The notes: generated from the letters alone by a model not told the origin. A stretch of 64,000 bases of DNA from Myxococcus hansupus (GCF_000280925.3 NZ_CP012109.1:5042501-5106500), one strand, 5' to 3'. Shown: positions 15,093 to 25,452, counted from the stretch's first letter. Program-made: numbers and translations.

Positions 15093-18000
15093 CTACTTCG
15101 CCGCGCCCACCGTAATCACGGCGCCGCTGGAGTACGCGGTGAACTCCGGCGCGTACATGGACTGGAGCGTAGCGGGCCCCACCTTGAACGAGCCCCCCAT
15201 GTTGGCGCGCAGCCGATACTTGAAGGTGTACTCACCGGCGGGCAGGCGCTCGAAGAAGAAGTTGGTGCCGGAGTCGCGCGTCTCCTCGTACCAGGCGATG
15301 CCCAAATCCCACCGGTGGCGGGACTGCACGCTCTCCGGCTCCAGGCCCGCGGCGCGCGGGTCCCTCAGGTGGACGTACTCCGCGGCGTGCTTCGTGCGCA
15401 GGGACAACTGCACCTCCACTTCGTCGCCAGGCAGCACGACGGAGCCCTCGGCCAGCGGGACGAGCACGGCTTCACGGCCCTGGCGCTCGCGCAGGAAGTA
15501 GCGCCGCGACACCTGGAAGAAGTCGCCCCGCTCGCTGTCCGGCAGCTTCTCCGTGGAGAAGTGCCACGTCGCGGACGCGAAGGCGAAACCCGGCGTCGTC
15601 TTCTCCACCTTCACCGCGCTCATCGTCGCCGGGTTCAACTCCGGGCCGGGCACGACGACCTGGTTCTTCTTCCCCGTGTACTCATCCGGCGAGAAGTTCA
15701 TCCGCACCACGCGCGGGCCCACCGTCACCAGGGCATCCTCACGCACGCCGAGCGCGCCCTCCGCCTGGAGGTACTTCACCAGCGCGTACAGCGCCTCCGC
15801 CGTGGCCCGCGTGGACTTCCAGTGGTTGAGCTTCTTGTTCAGCAGCAGCCACTGGACCAGTCCCTCGCGGCGCGGGTCCTTCGGGTTCAGCTCCGTCAAC
15901 GTGCGCAGCGCGAAGGCGTGCGTCTCCGTGGTGTCGTTGTACCAGAGCCAGCTCCGGTCCTCCTGAGCCCAGTAGGTGCCCAGCTCGTCGCTTGTCTTCG
16001 CCGAGTCCATGACGCTCTCCCACACGCGCTCCGCATCCGCCTTGCGGCCCGCGCGCTTGAGCGTCAGCGCCAGGTACCCCTTGAGGTACGGCGAGTGCTG
16101 CTTCCAGTGCTTGTAGCTGAACGCGAGGATCTGCTGCCGCTCCGCGGCGGTCAGCGCGTCACCGGTGTAGCGCTCGTTCGGGTACGCCGAGGCCGTGTAG
16201 TTGAGGAAGGTGAGGAACTCCCAACCGGTCCCCTTCGCCATCAGCTTCTTCGCGTACTCCTCGCGGAAGTGCCCCGCCAGATAACCCCAGGCAGCGCGCG
16301 TCATCTCCGGAGGAACCTCCACGCCGAACTCCATCGCGCGGGACAGGCCGTGCACGATGTAGAGCGTCATGTACGGCGACGGCGGGCCACCCGGCCACCA
16401 CGGGAACCCACCGCTGGCCGTCTGGGCCTTGCGGAGCTTCGCCATCGCGGACGTGCGCTCGGCGGCGGCGACGCGCGGGTCCAGCACGTTCGCCAGGCCT
16501 GCGTCCACCTCCGGGCCGCCCTTGGCCATCTCCAGCCAGGGCGTCTCCTCCAGCGCCAGCTTGCGGTTCGGGTCCACCGAGTCCCACGTCTCCAACTGCG
16601 TGGGGCGCTCGCTCAGCTTCTTCGCCATGCGCGCCACTGACGGGTACTGCCCATACAGGCTGGACAGGATGCCCGCGGAGACGAAGCGGTTGAGCGTCTG
16701 CTCCGTGCACTCGTAAGGGTAGTTCACCAGGTACGGCAGCGCCTGGAGCGCCGAATAGAACAACTGCGTGTCCACCGTGACGACGAGCTGCTCGTTCACC
16801 CGCGTCGGGTCTCCCCCCGCGCGCAAGTCATCGAACCGCATCGTCTTCCCGTCGTTGCCCTTCAGCGTCACGAAGCGCGACTGCGACAGGTGCATCCGGC
16901 CCGGCAGCACCGGCACGGGGCGAAGCTCGCCGTCGCTCCAATCCCCCGCGCGCGCCTCCACGCGGAACGCCACCATCCCCACCCGGGCCGGCGTGGTGAG
17001 CGGGAAGCGCAGCCGCGTCCCCTTCCCCGCCGCCACGGAGAAGCGCTGCGAGGCGCTCTGAACACCGAAGTCCGCGAGCACGCTCTTCTGCGTCTCCGGA
17101 TCGACGATGTCCAACACGAGCGAGCCATTCATCGGCGCGGTCCCCGCGTTGTTCACCATCACCTCCAGCACGGCGCGGTCCCCTTCACGCAGGAAGCGCG
17201 GCACGTAGGGCCGCACCATGAGCTCCTTCACGCTGCGGGACGTGCGCTGCAACGAGCCGCCCTTCAAGTCCCGGGTCAGCGCATGGACCCACACGCTCCA
17301 CGCCGTCACGGAATCCGGCACGGTGAACTCCAACGTCGCGGAGCCGTCCGCCCCGTTGAGCACCCGGGGCACCCAGAACGCCGTCTCCGCGAAGTTCGAG
17401 CGCAATCCCTCCGACGGCGCCTCCGCCCCACCCTCAGCGAACTGGGCCGCGGCATCCACGGACGTCACGCTCTTGCGCTTCTCCTCCCGCGCCGGCGCGG
17501 GAGCCGGCGGTGGCGGCGGCGGGGCACCTTCCCTCAACATTTCGGGAGCCGCCGCGGCGCGGGGAGCCCCCGGAGCGTTCCGCATGCCACCCACGCTTCC
17601 ACCGCGGTTGTAGGCCCCGAAGCGCCGCCGACCGGGTCCGCCCAGTCCGTAGCCGTCCTCGAAGCGCAGCACGTCGGGGTCGGGGCGCGGCCAGCTCGTC
17701 ACCTCGGCATAGCGGTCGTTCACCAGCCAGCGGGAGTACCCCAGGCCCAGGGATGAATGCAGGGACGCGTGGGTGCTCCAACGCGGATACAAGTCCGCCA
17801 CGCGGGGCGGAGACTGCTTCGCGAACAAGTCCAACGACTGGTCATACATGTACGCGAGCAGCTCGGCGGTGCCGGCCTCGACCTTCGCGCCGTTCTGCCC
17901 CCGGACCGTCACCCGCCACGTCTCCTTGGCACCGGGCCGCAACGTGTCGCGGAACGTCGCGAACTCCAGCTTCAGCTCCTTGTCGTCCCAAGGCACGAAG

Positions 18001-21000
18001 AGGGTCTTCGAGAACTGCAGGAACTGGTAGTCGCGCACCATCGACAGGACCACGGTGAAGCCGCCGCGCATCTCCGCCGTCACGGGGACCTCCAGCACGC
18101 CGGAGGACGTCCCCGCGACGAGGGTGCGCCGCGAGAGGCGCTGCTCTCCCCGGTAGACGTCGAGCAGCATGGGCTGCCCCTCGAAGCCGGAGAGGGCCAG
18201 CAGCCGCGCCACTTCGCCCACCTGCGCCGTGTCACGTTCGGCTTCCAGCAGCCCGGGCAACTCGAGACCGCCCTTGGCCCCCGCCACCAGCAGGTCGCTC
18301 GCCACGGTGTACTTCTGTCCGAACGCGTCCGTCGTCTCGTAATGCAACCGGTAGGCACCGGCCTTGAGCGAAGGCAGCTTCACCTGGGCCAGCCCCTCCG
18401 CGTCGTGCTGCACCGTGCCCTTCGCCTGCTCCGCGCCGTCTGCCCACCCGCGCAACGTGGAGTCCGGCGAATAGGAGGAGAGCCAACGCGCGTGCTGCGC
18501 GTCTCCCGGCGTCGGCGTGTACACGACTTCGGGGTCCACGAACTTCTCGAGCGCGTTGGCCTCGTCCGCGGGCATCACCGGCCGGGAGGGCTGCGCCAGG
18601 GCCACCAGCCGCCACCGGCCCTCGCCCTTCTGGGGCACGCCATCCAACGTCGCGCGCGTCAGCCGAAGCGTCGCGGGCGCGCCTTCACGGAAGAACCCCG
18701 TGTCCGCGTCCACGCGCGTCTCCACCGAGACGAAGCCCAGTCGGAAGGCGCGGTGGGCCGAGCGCGTCTCGCCGCCTTCGTCCGTGGCGTCCGCCTCGAT
18801 GCGGTAGCTCCACGTCATGCCCGGCGTGCCCGCCATCCGCTCGTCCGCTTCGGGCGTGAAGCCAATGGTGAAGCCGCCGTCCTCGCGCAGCGACGCCATG
18901 CCCGTGCCCACCACCTGCCGCTCCGCGGAGGTCGAACGGACGCCCCACCACCACCAGGGCATCACCGGCTCCCGGTAGGCGCGCCACCGCACCGAGCCGG
19001 ACGTCACCGGCATGCCGAAGTAGTAGCGGGCCTCGCCCTGAATCGTCGCGGGGCGGTTGATGCGCAGCGGCGCCTGCGCATCCTTCAGCGTCACCTCGAA
19101 GGTGGGCCGCTTGTACTCCTCCACGCGGATGACGGCCTGGCCCCCATTGCTCACCGTCACGGACCACGCGCCCAGCACCCGGCCCGTGGGGATGGTGAAC
19201 TCCCCCGCGGCCGAGCCGAAGTCATTGGTGTGGACCTCCCGGGTCTCCACCACCTGGCGGTTCGGGTCCATCAGCGACACATGGAGCCCCTCGCCCGCCT
19301 TCACCGCGAAGCGCGCCTGGTCGTAACGGCCGCTGTAGGACACCACCTTCCACTGCACCTTCTGCAGGGGCCGGTACACCGCGCGGTCCGTGAAGACGAG
19401 GGCGCTGCTGCGCTCCCCGGGGGGCTCCCGGTGGTAGAGGCCCACGTGGTGGGTGTGCCGGAGCAGCTCCCGCCCACGCCCGGCGAGCAACATGTGGTTC
19501 TGGTAGCCTCGGCCCGGCGCCGCCTTGAAGGTGGCCATGCCCGCCGCGTCCGTGGTGGTGCGCGCCGCTTCGGTGAACCCCTTCTGGTAATCCAGATGGA
19601 TGAGCCGCAAGGGGACCTTCGCGACGGGGGCGCCCGTCTCCCCGTTCACCACCCGCACCTCCACCACGTCCGTCCCCTGCATCCGGGAGACAATCACCCA
19701 GGGCGTCACCGTGAGGTACACCGCCATGATGCGGTTGTTCTTCTCCCGGAAGTCCTCCTGGGCGGACACCGCGATGACGTAGGTCCCCGTCTCCTGGAGC
19801 GGCGGCGTGACGAAGGTGCGGTGGTCCCGGAAGTCCTCCGTCTTCGGCAGCGCGACGCTCCAGGTGGCCACCGCGCGCTGGCCCTTCATGAAGGACTTCA
19901 GCTTGTCCCCGTCCGGCATGAAGTCGAAGTCGTCCCTCTTCGCGAGCTGCGCCTCCAGGTCCATGCGGTACGCGCGGAAGTGCAGCGTGGGCACGTTGCG
20001 GTGGGTGACCTCGATGGAGCGGCGCCGCGGCCCGTCCGACGACATGATCCCCAACTGGAACTCCGGGGCCTCGAGCTGGGACACGATGGACTGGCAGCGC
20101 CGGGCCCCCAGCGAGCCGGGATGCGTCGCCGCGCACGCCTTCGCCAGCGTGTGGGCACGCACCGCGTGGTCCGCGGTCCGCTCCATCTCCGCGAGCTGGG
20201 CCTGCCCCACGGCCGACCAGGGAACGTTCTTGAACGTGGGCAGGTGCGCCGCCAGGTGCTGACGGATGCGCGTCCGGTCCTCCTTGTCGGTGAAGTGCTG
20301 GTGCAGCACCTCGTAGCGATTGAGGCGCGCCTCCAGCTCCGCCTCACGCCGGCCCGCGGCGCGGTGCCAGACCTCCAAATCCCCGAGCACCGCGGCCACC
20401 TTCTCCAAGGGGTGCACCGCCGGGTCCGTCAACGCCACCGTCCGCGTGCCGCTCAGGAGCGCGCCGAGGTCCAGGCGGTACACCTCGTTGGCCTGCTCGG
20501 GCCGCCAGTGCGAGCTGTCCGACAGCAGGGACACGCGCAGATACGTCACCGCGTCGCGCAGCGTGGAGCGCACGCCGTCCGGGTAGGTGTTGGGCTGGAG
20601 GTACTCCGTCAGCACCTTCACCGGCTCCGCGCCGAGCTGCTGCCGCTGCGTCCAGACCTCCTCATAGGCCCGCTGGGCCTCGGTGAGAATCTGCTCGTAC
20701 GTCCACGCCTTGAGGTCCACCGGACCGGAGGACGCCACCGTCTCGCGCTGGCGCACCTCCCAGCCATACTCCCGCGCGTAGGTGACCAGCGCGTTGGCGT
20801 AGTAGAGGTTCAGCGTCGCGCGGTGCAGCGCGCCCTTGGGCCAGGGCTGATCGCGCAGGAACCGGACCGACGTTTCATACCCATGCAGCGCGGTGCGAAG
20901 CTGCACCGTGCGAATCAGGGCCCGCGCCCAATCGGCCTCGTCGGCCGCCTTCTTCGCCTGCTCCAGGCGGGCCTCGGCGGCCTGCGCGGCGGCCTCCAGC

Positions 21001-21137
21001 TTCTGCTCGGAGACCATCGTGTCGATGGCCTTCCACGACGGCGGCGCCTTGCCCTGCCCCAACGCGGGCGAGGCCAGCAGGAGGGACATCAAGCACAGCG
21101 AAACGAAGGGTGCGCGGGTCCAGGGGGTCCGGTGCAT
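15093..21137 (-). CDS. Bacterial alpha-2-macroglobulin with thioester motif
   Basis: 2014 residues; signal peptide (SLCLMSLLLASPALGQG). The architecture fits bacterial alpha-2-macroglobulins: an N-terminal helical extension, a string of MG/bait-region beta domains, a low-complexity Pro/Ala linker near residue 1190-1220, the A2M domain, and a C-terminal alpha/alpha thioester domain. The thioester motif is intact: Cys1477-Thr-Glu-Gln in YPYECTEQTLNRF, so it should trap attacking proteases covalently, protecting the envelope. The partner gene often found beside such proteins, pbpC (penicillin-binding protein 1C), is absent here. No lipobox is seen, so it is likely soluble in the periplasm or secreted. 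A decayed copy of its 3' end lies just downstream, showing past duplication. Confidence 0.93.
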   Translation of the reverse strand: MHRTPWTRAPFVSLCLMSLLLASPALGQGKAPPSWKAIDTMVSEQKLEAAAQAAEARLEQAKKAADEADWARALIRTVQLRTALHGYETSVRFLRDQPWPKGALHRATLNLYYANALVTYAREYGWEVRQRETVASSGPVDLKAWTYEQILTEAQRAYEEVWTQRQQLGAEPVKVLTEYLQPNTYPDGVRSTLRDAVTYLRVSLLSDSSHWRPEQANEVYRLDLGALLSGTRTVALTDPAVHPLEKVAAVLGDLEVWHRAAGRREAELEARLNRYEVLHQHFTDKEDRTRIRQHLAAHLPTFKNVPWSAVGQAQLAEMERTADHAVRAHTLAKACAATHPGSLGARRCQSIVSQLEAPEFQLGIMSSDGPRRRSIEVTHRNVPTLHFRAYRMDLEAQLAKRDDFDFMPDGDKLKSFMKGQRAVATWSVALPKTEDFRDHRTFVTPPLQETGTYVIAVSAQEDFREKNNRIMAVYLTVTPWVIVSRMQGTDVVEVRVVNGETGAPVAKVPLRLIHLDYQKGFTEAARTTTDAAGMATFKAAPGRGYQNHMLLAGRGRELLRHTHHVGLYHREPPGERSSALVFTDRAVYRPLQKVQWKVVSYSGRYDQARFAVKAGEGLHVSLMDPNRQVVETREVHTNDFGSAAGEFTIPTGRVLGAWSVTVSNGGQAVIRVEEYKRPTFEVTLKDAQAPLRINRPATIQGEARYYFGMPVTSGSVRWRAYREPVMPWWWWGVRSTSAERQVVGTGMASLREDGGFTIGFTPEADERMAGTPGMTWSYRIEADATDEGGETRSAHRAFRLGFVSVETRVDADTGFFREGAPATLRLTRATLDGVPQKGEGRWRLVALAQPSRPVMPADEANALEKFVDPEVVYTPTPGDAQHARWLSSYSPDSTLRGWADGAEQAKGTVQHDAEGLAQVKLPSLKAGAYRLHYETTDAFGQKYTVASDLLVAGAKGGLELPGLLEAERDTAQVGEVARLLALSGFEGQPMLLDVYRGEQRLSRRTLVAGTSSGVLEVPVTAEMRGGFTVVLSMVRDYQFLQFSKTLFVPWDDKELKLEFATFRDTLRPGAKETWRVTVRGQNGAKVEAGTAELLAYMYDQSLDLFAKQSPPRVADLYPRWSTHASLHSSLGLGYSRWLVNDRYAEVTSWPRPDPDVLRFEDGYGLGGPGRRRFGAYNRGGSVGGMRNAPGAPRAAAAPEMLREGAPPPPPPAPAPAREEKRKSVTSVDAAAQFAEGGAEAPSEGLRSNFAETAFWVPRVLNGADGSATLEFTVPDSVTAWSVWVHALTRDLKGGSLQRTSRSVKELMVRPYVPRFLREGDRAVLEVMVNNAGTAPMNGSLVLDIVDPETQKSVLADFGVQSASQRFSVAAGKGTRLRFPLTTPARVGMVAFRVEARAGDWSDGELRPVPVLPGRMHLSQSRFVTLKGNDGKTMRFDDLRAGGDPTRVNEQLVVTVDTQLFYSALQALPYLVNYPYECTEQTLNRFVSAGILSSLYGQYPSVARMAKKLSERPTQLETWDSVDPNRKLALEETPWLEMAKGGPEVDAGLANVLDPRVAAAERTSAMAKLRKAQTASGGFPWWPGGPPSPYMTLYIVHGLSRAMEFGVEVPPEMTRAAWGYLAGHFREEYAKKLMAKGTGWEFLTFLNYTASAYPNERYTGDALTAAERQQILAFSYKHWKQHSPYLKGYLALTLKRAGRKADAERVWESVMDSAKTSDELGTYWAQEDRSWLWYNDTTETHAFALRTLTELNPKDPRREGLVQWLLLNKKLNHWKSTRATAEALYALVKYLQAEGALGVREDALVTVGPRVVRMNFSPDEYTGKKNQVVVPGPELNPATMSAVKVEKTTPGFAFASATWHFSTEKLPDSERGDFFQVSRRYFLRERQGREAVLVPLAEGSVVLPGDEVEVQLSLRTKHAAEYVHLRDPRAAGLEPESVQSRHRWDLGIAWYEETRDSGTNFFFERLPAGEYTFKYRLRANMGGSFKVGPATLQSMYAPEFTAYSSGAVITVGAAK

Positions 21138-21185
21138 GTCGGCACTCTAGACACAGCCGCCCCCTGGAACGTTCCACAATGAACG

Positions 21186-21806
21186 TCAGATTTCCCCGGA
21201 GGGCTCTGGCGCGCGACGGCGCAGACCCACCAGGTAGACCTCCATGCTGGCGCCGCGCGTCGCCTCGGGGCGGACCACCTTCACCTCCTCGAAGAGGGCG
21301 CGCACCTGGTTGCGGAAGTCCTCGAAGTCGCCCCCCATGAAGACCTTGGCCACGAAGGAGGAACCGGGGAGCCCCCGCGCCGCGGCGATCTCCAGGGCCT
21401 TGCCCGCGAGCCGCAGGCTGCGCGCCTCGTCGGTGGCCTTGATGCCGCTCGTCTTGGGCGCCATGTCGGAGATGACCGCGTCGAAGGGACCGTCATAGAT
21501 GGCGGCCAGCTTCGCGTCGAAGTCGTCCGCGAGCACGTCCATCACCTCCGTGCGCACGAAGGGCTGGCTGAAGGGCCGGATGGGGACGATGTCCACGCCG
21601 ATGACGCGGCCCTTGGGGCCCACGGCATCCGCGAGGATCTGCAAGAAGCCTCCCGGCGCGGCCCCAAGGTCGAGCACCACGTGCCCCTTCTTCACCATGG
21701 GGAAACGCTTGATGAGCTCATCGACCTTGAAGGCCGAACGGGCTCGAAGGCCCTCTTGCTTGGCCTTCTGGAAATAGTGGTCTTTAGGACGGTAGGGCTT
21801 GCCCAT
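21186..21806 (-). CDS. rlmE: 23S rRNA 2'-O-methyltransferase RlmE (FtsJ)
   Basis: SAM-dependent methyltransferase that modifies the ribose of U2552 in the A loop of 23S rRNA late in 50S assembly. 206 residues from the ATG at 21806 (MGKPYRPKDHYF); a longer form from 21827 adds seven unlikely residues, and AGGGAG lies upstream of the chosen ATG. SAM motif VLDLGAAPGGF and the catalytic K-D-K-E set are visible: Lys in the N-terminal YRPKDHYFQKAK region, Asp in ISDMAPKTSG, Lys in FVAKVF, and Glu in GASMEVYLVG. The usual neighbour ftsH is not present. Confidence 0.95.
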   Translation of the reverse strand: MGKPYRPKDHYFQKAKQEGLRARSAFKVDELIKRFPMVKKGHVVLDLGAAPGGFLQILADAVGPKGRVIGVDIVPIRPFSQPFVRTEVMDVLADDFDAKLAAIYDGPFDAVISDMAPKTSGIKATDEARSLRLAGKALEIAAARGLPGSSFVAKVFMGGDFEDFRNQVRALFEEVKVVRPEATRGASMEVYLVGLRRRAPEPSGEI

Positions 21807-21902
21807 GTCAGGGGGGCTCCCTAGCATCCGCTACTGTCTTCGGGAAGCCGGAGCAGTCGCGGGTGTGACTGCCCGTGCAACGGCCAGTCCGGAGGATGTT
21901 GC

Positions 21903-22325
21903 ATGGGCACCACCCGGAGCGTGATGACGGCGCTTTGCATCTCCCTGCTCGCGGCGGGCGGCGCCTCGTACTGCTACATCCGCGCGGATGCCCTCCAGGT
22001 CCAGGGCCAGTGGCTGATGGAGCGCGGCACCGCCCAGGCAGAGGATTACGCGGCACGGCTGGATGGCGGCGCGGCGGATGCCCAGTTGAAGACGTTCGCG
22101 GAGCGCCGCGGGGTCCTCGAGGCGGCGCACGTGTGGCAGCGCGGCATGATGCTCGGCGTGCTGGCGGCCTCGCTGGCGGCGGTGTGCGCGTACCTGCTGT
22201 TCCTCCTCAAGCGGCTGAACGACCAGCTCATCGACGTCACGGGTGGCGACAGCCACGCCAGCCACACCCGGGAGCATGCCTCCTCGGAGCACGTCCAGGC
22301 GTTGACGCCCAGCCCCCAGCGCTGA
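21903..22325 (+). CDS. Small membrane protein with two transmembrane segments
   Basis: 140 residues: a first hydrophobic segment at about 8-26, a helical extracytoplasmic stretch of about 55 residues, a second segment at about 82-103 (MLGVLAASLAAVCAYLLFLL), and a His/Ser-rich cytoplasmic tail. CGGAGG precedes the ATG at good distance. Both ends would be on the same side of the membrane. No family recognised; it resembles small envelope helpers but no function should be assigned. It is followed 63 bases later by a zinc-ribbon protein gene on the same strand. Confidence 0.7.
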   Translation: MGTTRSVMTALCISLLAAGGASYCYIRADALQVQGQWLMERGTAQAEDYAARLDGGAADAQLKTFAERRGVLEAAHVWQRGMMLGVLAASLAAVCAYLLFLLKRLNDQLIDVTGGDSHASHTREHASSEHVQALTPSPQR

Positions 22326-22388
22326 GCGCTCGCCGCGCCCGGTGGCGCGCTGGCACAATGGAGGCCCCCGTCTCATTGGAGGAGGCCC

Positions 22389-22676
22389 ATGCCCGGCTGC
22401 GCGCACTGTGGACACCGGCTCGACATCATCGCGAACCAGGTGGGACGGCGTGACGACTGCCCTCACTGCGGCGAGGACATCCGTTCGTGCCGCAACTGCC
22501 GTCACTTCGATTTGAGCGTGGCGAAGGAGTGCAAGGAACCCTTCGCCGAGGTGCCCAAGGACAAGGACGGCGCCAACTTCTGCGAGCTGTTCCAGATTGG
22601 CGAGGGCGGCCTCCACGTGAAGGAGGGCCGCGACGCCCTGCTGAACGCCGCGGAGGCGCTGTTCCGCAAGAAGTGA
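22389..22676 (+). CDS. Small zinc-ribbon protein
   Basis: 95 residues with strong GGAGGAGG upstream. The N-terminal half carries paired CxxC/CxxH motifs typical of a rubredoxin-like zinc ribbon: CAHCGH (4-9), CPHCGE (24-29), CRNCRHF (34-40), and a further Cys pair (KECKEPF, NFCELF). The rest is a charged helix. Such proteins bind Zn and mediate protein or nucleic-acid contacts; here nothing further can be said about the partner. Confidence 0.8.
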   Translation: MPGCAHCGHRLDIIANQVGRRDDCPHCGEDIRSCRNCRHFDLSVAKECKEPFAEVPKDKDGANFCELFQIGEGGLHVKEGRDALLNAAEALFRKK

Positions 22677-22782
22677 CGCGGCCCGGCATGCCCCCGGCCG
22701 CCCGCTGCCCCCCCACCCACCCACCCAGCGAGTCCCAGGATGCGGCGCGCTATAGTCCGCGGCCTTCCACAGTGGGGTGCGG

Positions 22783-24072
22783 ATGCGGTGGTTGAAGAAT
22801 CTCTACGTCCAGGTGCTGCTGGCCATCGCGGTGGGTGTGCTCCTGGGCTGGCTGCGGCCGGACCTGGGCACGTCGATGAAGCCGCTGGGCGACGGCTTCA
22901 TCAAGCTGGTGAAGATGATCATCGCCCCGGTCATCTTCCTCACCATCGTCGCGGGCATCGCGAAGATGGGGGACCTGAAGCACGTGGGCCGCATCGGCCT
23001 CAAGGCGCTCATCTACTTCGAGGTGCTCACCACGCTGGCGCTCGTCGTGGGGCTGGTGGTGGTGAACACGCTGAAGCCCGGCGCGGGGATGAACATCGAC
23101 CCGGCGCAGATCGACACCTCCGGCATCACCCAGTACCGCGCCTCCGCGAGTCAGCAGGGCACCATCCCCTTCCTGATGGACATCATCCCCCACGACTTCC
23201 TGTCGGCCTTCACGGAGGGGAAGCTGCTCCAGGTGCTGCTCGTCGCGGTGCTGACGGGCGTGGCGCTCACGCGCCTGGGGCCCATGGGGCAGCGCGTGTT
23301 GGACCTGTCGGATGACCTGGCGCAGGTCTTCTTCGGCATCGTCGGGATGATCATGAAGCTGGCGCCGGTGGGCGCCTTCGGGGCCATGGCCTTCACCGTG
23401 GGCAAGTTCGGCGTGGAGTCCCTCAGCTCGCTGGGCCGGCTGCTCATCGCCGTCTACGTCACCTGCGCCCTCTTCGTGTTCCTGGTGCTGGGGATGGTGG
23501 CGCGCCTGTCCGGCTTCTCCCTGTGGAAGCTGCTGCGGTACATGCGCAGCGAGCTGCTGCTGGTGCTGGGAACGTCCTCGTCGGAGTCCGCGCTGCCGCG
23601 CCTGCTCAAGCGCCTGGAGACGCTGGGCTGCGACCGGGGCGCGGTGGGGCTGGTGCTGCCCACCGGCTACTCGTTCAACCTGGATGGGACGTGCATCTAC
23701 CTGACGATGGCGGCCATCTTCATCGCCCAGGCCGTCAACGTGGACCTGACGCTGGGCGAGGAGCTCACCCTGCTGGGCGTGCTGCTGCTCACGTCGAAGG
23801 GCGCGGCGGGCGTCACGGGCTCGGGCTTCATCACCCTGATGGCCACGCTGGCGGCGCTCAACGGCAAGGTGCCCGTGGAGGGCGTGGCCCTGCTGCTGGG
23901 CGTGGACCGCTTCATGTCGGAGGCGCGCGCCATCACCAACGTGATTGGCAACGCCGTGGCGACGCTGGTGGTGTCCAAGTGGGAGGGCGTGCGTGACGAC
24001 GCCGTCATGCACGCCGAACTGGACAGCGGGCCCAAGCCGCTGGAAGGGCTGCACCTGGGCCACGGCGCCTGA
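22783..24072 (+). CDS. Dicarboxylate/amino acid:cation symporter (DAACS)
   Basis: 429 residues, about eight transmembrane helices plus two re-entrant loops, of the DctA/GltP family that imports C4-dicarboxylates or acidic amino acids with H+ or Na+. Family signatures: the serine-rich HP1 tip [18 protein letters not shown], the TM7 motif [28 protein letters not shown]2 [17 protein letters not shown], and the TM8 substrate residues in [15 protein letters not shown]. The Arg in TM8 of C4-dicarboxylate carriers ([12 protein letters not shown]) is consistent with dicarboxylate transport, but substrate is not certain. The start is ATG 22783 rather than the GTG six bases earlier. Confidence 0.93.
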   Translation: MRWLKNLYVQVLLAIAVGVLLGWLRPDLGTSMKPLGDGFIKLVKMIIAPVIFLTIVAGIAKMGDLKHVGRIGLKALIYFEVLTTLALVVGLVVVNTLKPGAGMNIDPAQIDTSGITQYRASASQQGTIPFLMDIIPHDFLSAFTEGKLLQVLLVAVLTGVALTRLGPMGQRVLDLSDDLAQVFFGIVGMIMKLAPVGAFGAMAFTVGKFGVESLSSLGRLLIAVYVTCALFVFLVLGMVARLSGFSLWKLLRYMRSELLLVLGTSSSESALPRLLKRLETLGCDRGAVGLVLPTGYSFNLDGTCIYLTMAAIFIAQAVNVDLTLGEELTLLGVLLLTSKGAAGVTGSGFITLMATLAALNGKVPVEGVALLLGVDRFMSEARAITNVIGNAVATLVVSKWEGVRDDAVMHAELDSGPKPLEGLHLGHGA

Positions 24073-24081
24073 GCGGACGGC

Positions 24082-25221
24082 TCAGAAGCCGTAGATCTTC
24101 GAGATGATCTCCTTCATCACCTCGGAGGTGCCGCCGCCGATGGTGATGAGGCGCACGTCGCGCCACATGCGCGCGATGGACGTCTCCTCCACGTAGCCCA
24201 TGCCGCCGTAGAACTGCTGGCAGTCGTAGGCCACGCGCTGGGCCAGGTCACCGGCGAACAGCTTCGCCATGGAGACCTCCTTCACCGGGTTCTCCTTCCG
24301 GTCGAAGAGGTCCACCGCGTGGTACGTCAGCCGCTTGGCCGCCTCGATGGCCGTCAGGTGCTCCACGAACTTGTGGCGCCACACCTGGAACTTCATCAGC
24401 GGCCGGCCAAAGGCCTCGCGCTCGTTGCCGTACTGGATGGAGTCCTCCACCATCCGCTCCATGCCCGCCACCGTGGTGATGGCGCCCACCAGCCGCTCAC
24501 CCTGGAAGTTGGTCATGATGTGGTAGAAGCCCTGGTTCTCCTCGCCCAGCACGTAGCGGGCGGGGATGCGGCAGTCCTCGAAGTAGAGGACGGCGGTGTC
24601 CGAGGACAGGTTGCCCACCTTGTCCAGCTTCTTGGAGACGCCAAAGCCCTTCACGTCCGTGGGGAACGTCACCAGGGAGATGCCGCCGTAGCCGGCCTCG
24701 CCCGTGCGCACCGCCAGCGTGATGAAGTCCGCGCGCGTGCCGTTGGTGATCCACATCTTCGAGCCGTTGATGACGTAGTCATCCCCGTCCCGGCGCGCCG
24801 TCGTCTTGATGCTGGCCACGTCCGAGCCGCAGCCCGGCTCGCTCACGCCCAGCGCGGCGATCTTCTCGCCCTTGAGCGCCGGCTCCAGGAACTCGCGCTT
24901 CTGCTCGTCGGTTCCAATCTCGTTGATGATGGGCGTGGCCATCTGGCTCTGCACCAGCAGCGCCATGTTCACACCCGCGTTGAGGCTGCGGCTCAACTCC
25001 TCCGCGAACACCGTCACGTACCAGTAGTCCAGCCCGCTGCCGCCGTACTTCGGGTCATGGCTGATGCCCAGGAAGCCCAGGTCTCCCGCCTTGCGGAACA
25101 ACTCCTTGGGGAAGATGCCGGCCCTGTCCCACTCCAGGCCGTGGGGCGTCATCTCCTTCTCGACGAAGCTGCGCACCGTGTTGCGGAAGGCCTCGTGTTC
25201 CTCGGTGAACGGGTGGGGCAT
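24082..25221 (-). CDS. Acyl-CoA dehydrogenase, long-chain/isovaleryl-type
   Basis: 379 residues, cytoplasmic flavoprotein introducing the alpha-beta double bond in acyl-CoAs and passing electrons to ETF. FAD/substrate signatures [12 protein letters not shown] and [10 protein letters not shown] are clear. The C-terminal position that carries the catalytic Glu in medium-chain enzymes (YEGT) is Gly here ([13 protein letters not shown]), as in long-chain acyl-CoA dehydrogenase. The base is then expected on helix G, where [13 protein letters not shown] offers a Glu. So it is of the LCAD/IVD arrangement; the chain length or branched substrate is undetermined. It stands alone, convergent with the symporter gene and divergent from the RND operon. 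Confidence 0.92.
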   Translation of the reverse strand: MPHPFTEEHEAFRNTVRSFVEKEMTPHGLEWDRAGIFPKELFRKAGDLGFLGISHDPKYGGSGLDYWYVTVFAEELSRSLNAGVNMALLVQSQMATPIINEIGTDEQKREFLEPALKGEKIAALGVSEPGCGSDVASIKTTARRDGDDYVINGSKMWITNGTRADFITLAVRTGEAGYGGISLVTFPTDVKGFGVSKKLDKVGNLSSDTAVLYFEDCRIPARYVLGEENQGFYHIMTNFQGERLVGAITTVAGMERMVEDSIQYGNEREAFGRPLMKFQVWRHKFVEHLTAIEAAKRLTYHAVDLFDRKENPVKEVSMAKLFAGDLAQRVAYDCQQFYGGMGYVEETSIARMWRDVRLITIGGGTSEVMKEIISKIYGF

Positions 25222-25424
25222 GGGGGGTGTGTCCTCGCGAAAGGATTGATTCTGGAATCAATAACAGGGGCCTCTAGGTGCCACAAGCGGCGCCTCCGTG
25301 ACACACATCCCCCGCCTCCAGGCCAAGGGACGCTCCCAATGCGGCATGTCATTTTTCCTGCCCGCCCAGCGGCCGGGCGTTAAACGCCCCCGATGGGAGA
25401 TAGTCCGCAATGCGGAGTATCCCC

Positions 25425-25452
25425 TTGACAGACAGTTCAGAGACTGTAGTTT
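25425..25452 (+). promoter_or_regulatory. Promoter with internal operator, RND efflux operon
   Basis: Sigma70-like -35 TTGACA (25425-25430), 16-base spacer, -10 TAGTTT (25447-25452), about 60 bases before the membrane-fusion gene. The spacer is almost filled by a palindrome, ACAGT-TCAGAG-ACTGT (25432-25447), placed for repression by blocking RNA polymerase. The MarR-family gene at the end of the operon is the obvious candidate repressor. The rest of the 294-base gap to the divergent acyl-CoA dehydrogenase gene (25222-25424) shows no gene. Confidence 0.65.

Noticed and set aside
17757-21182. 1141-codon plus-strand open frame opposite the alpha-2-macroglobulin gene
   Set aside because: Composition (Arg, His, Leu, Gly) is that of an antisense shadow; the minus-strand protein has a signal peptide and intact thioester motif.
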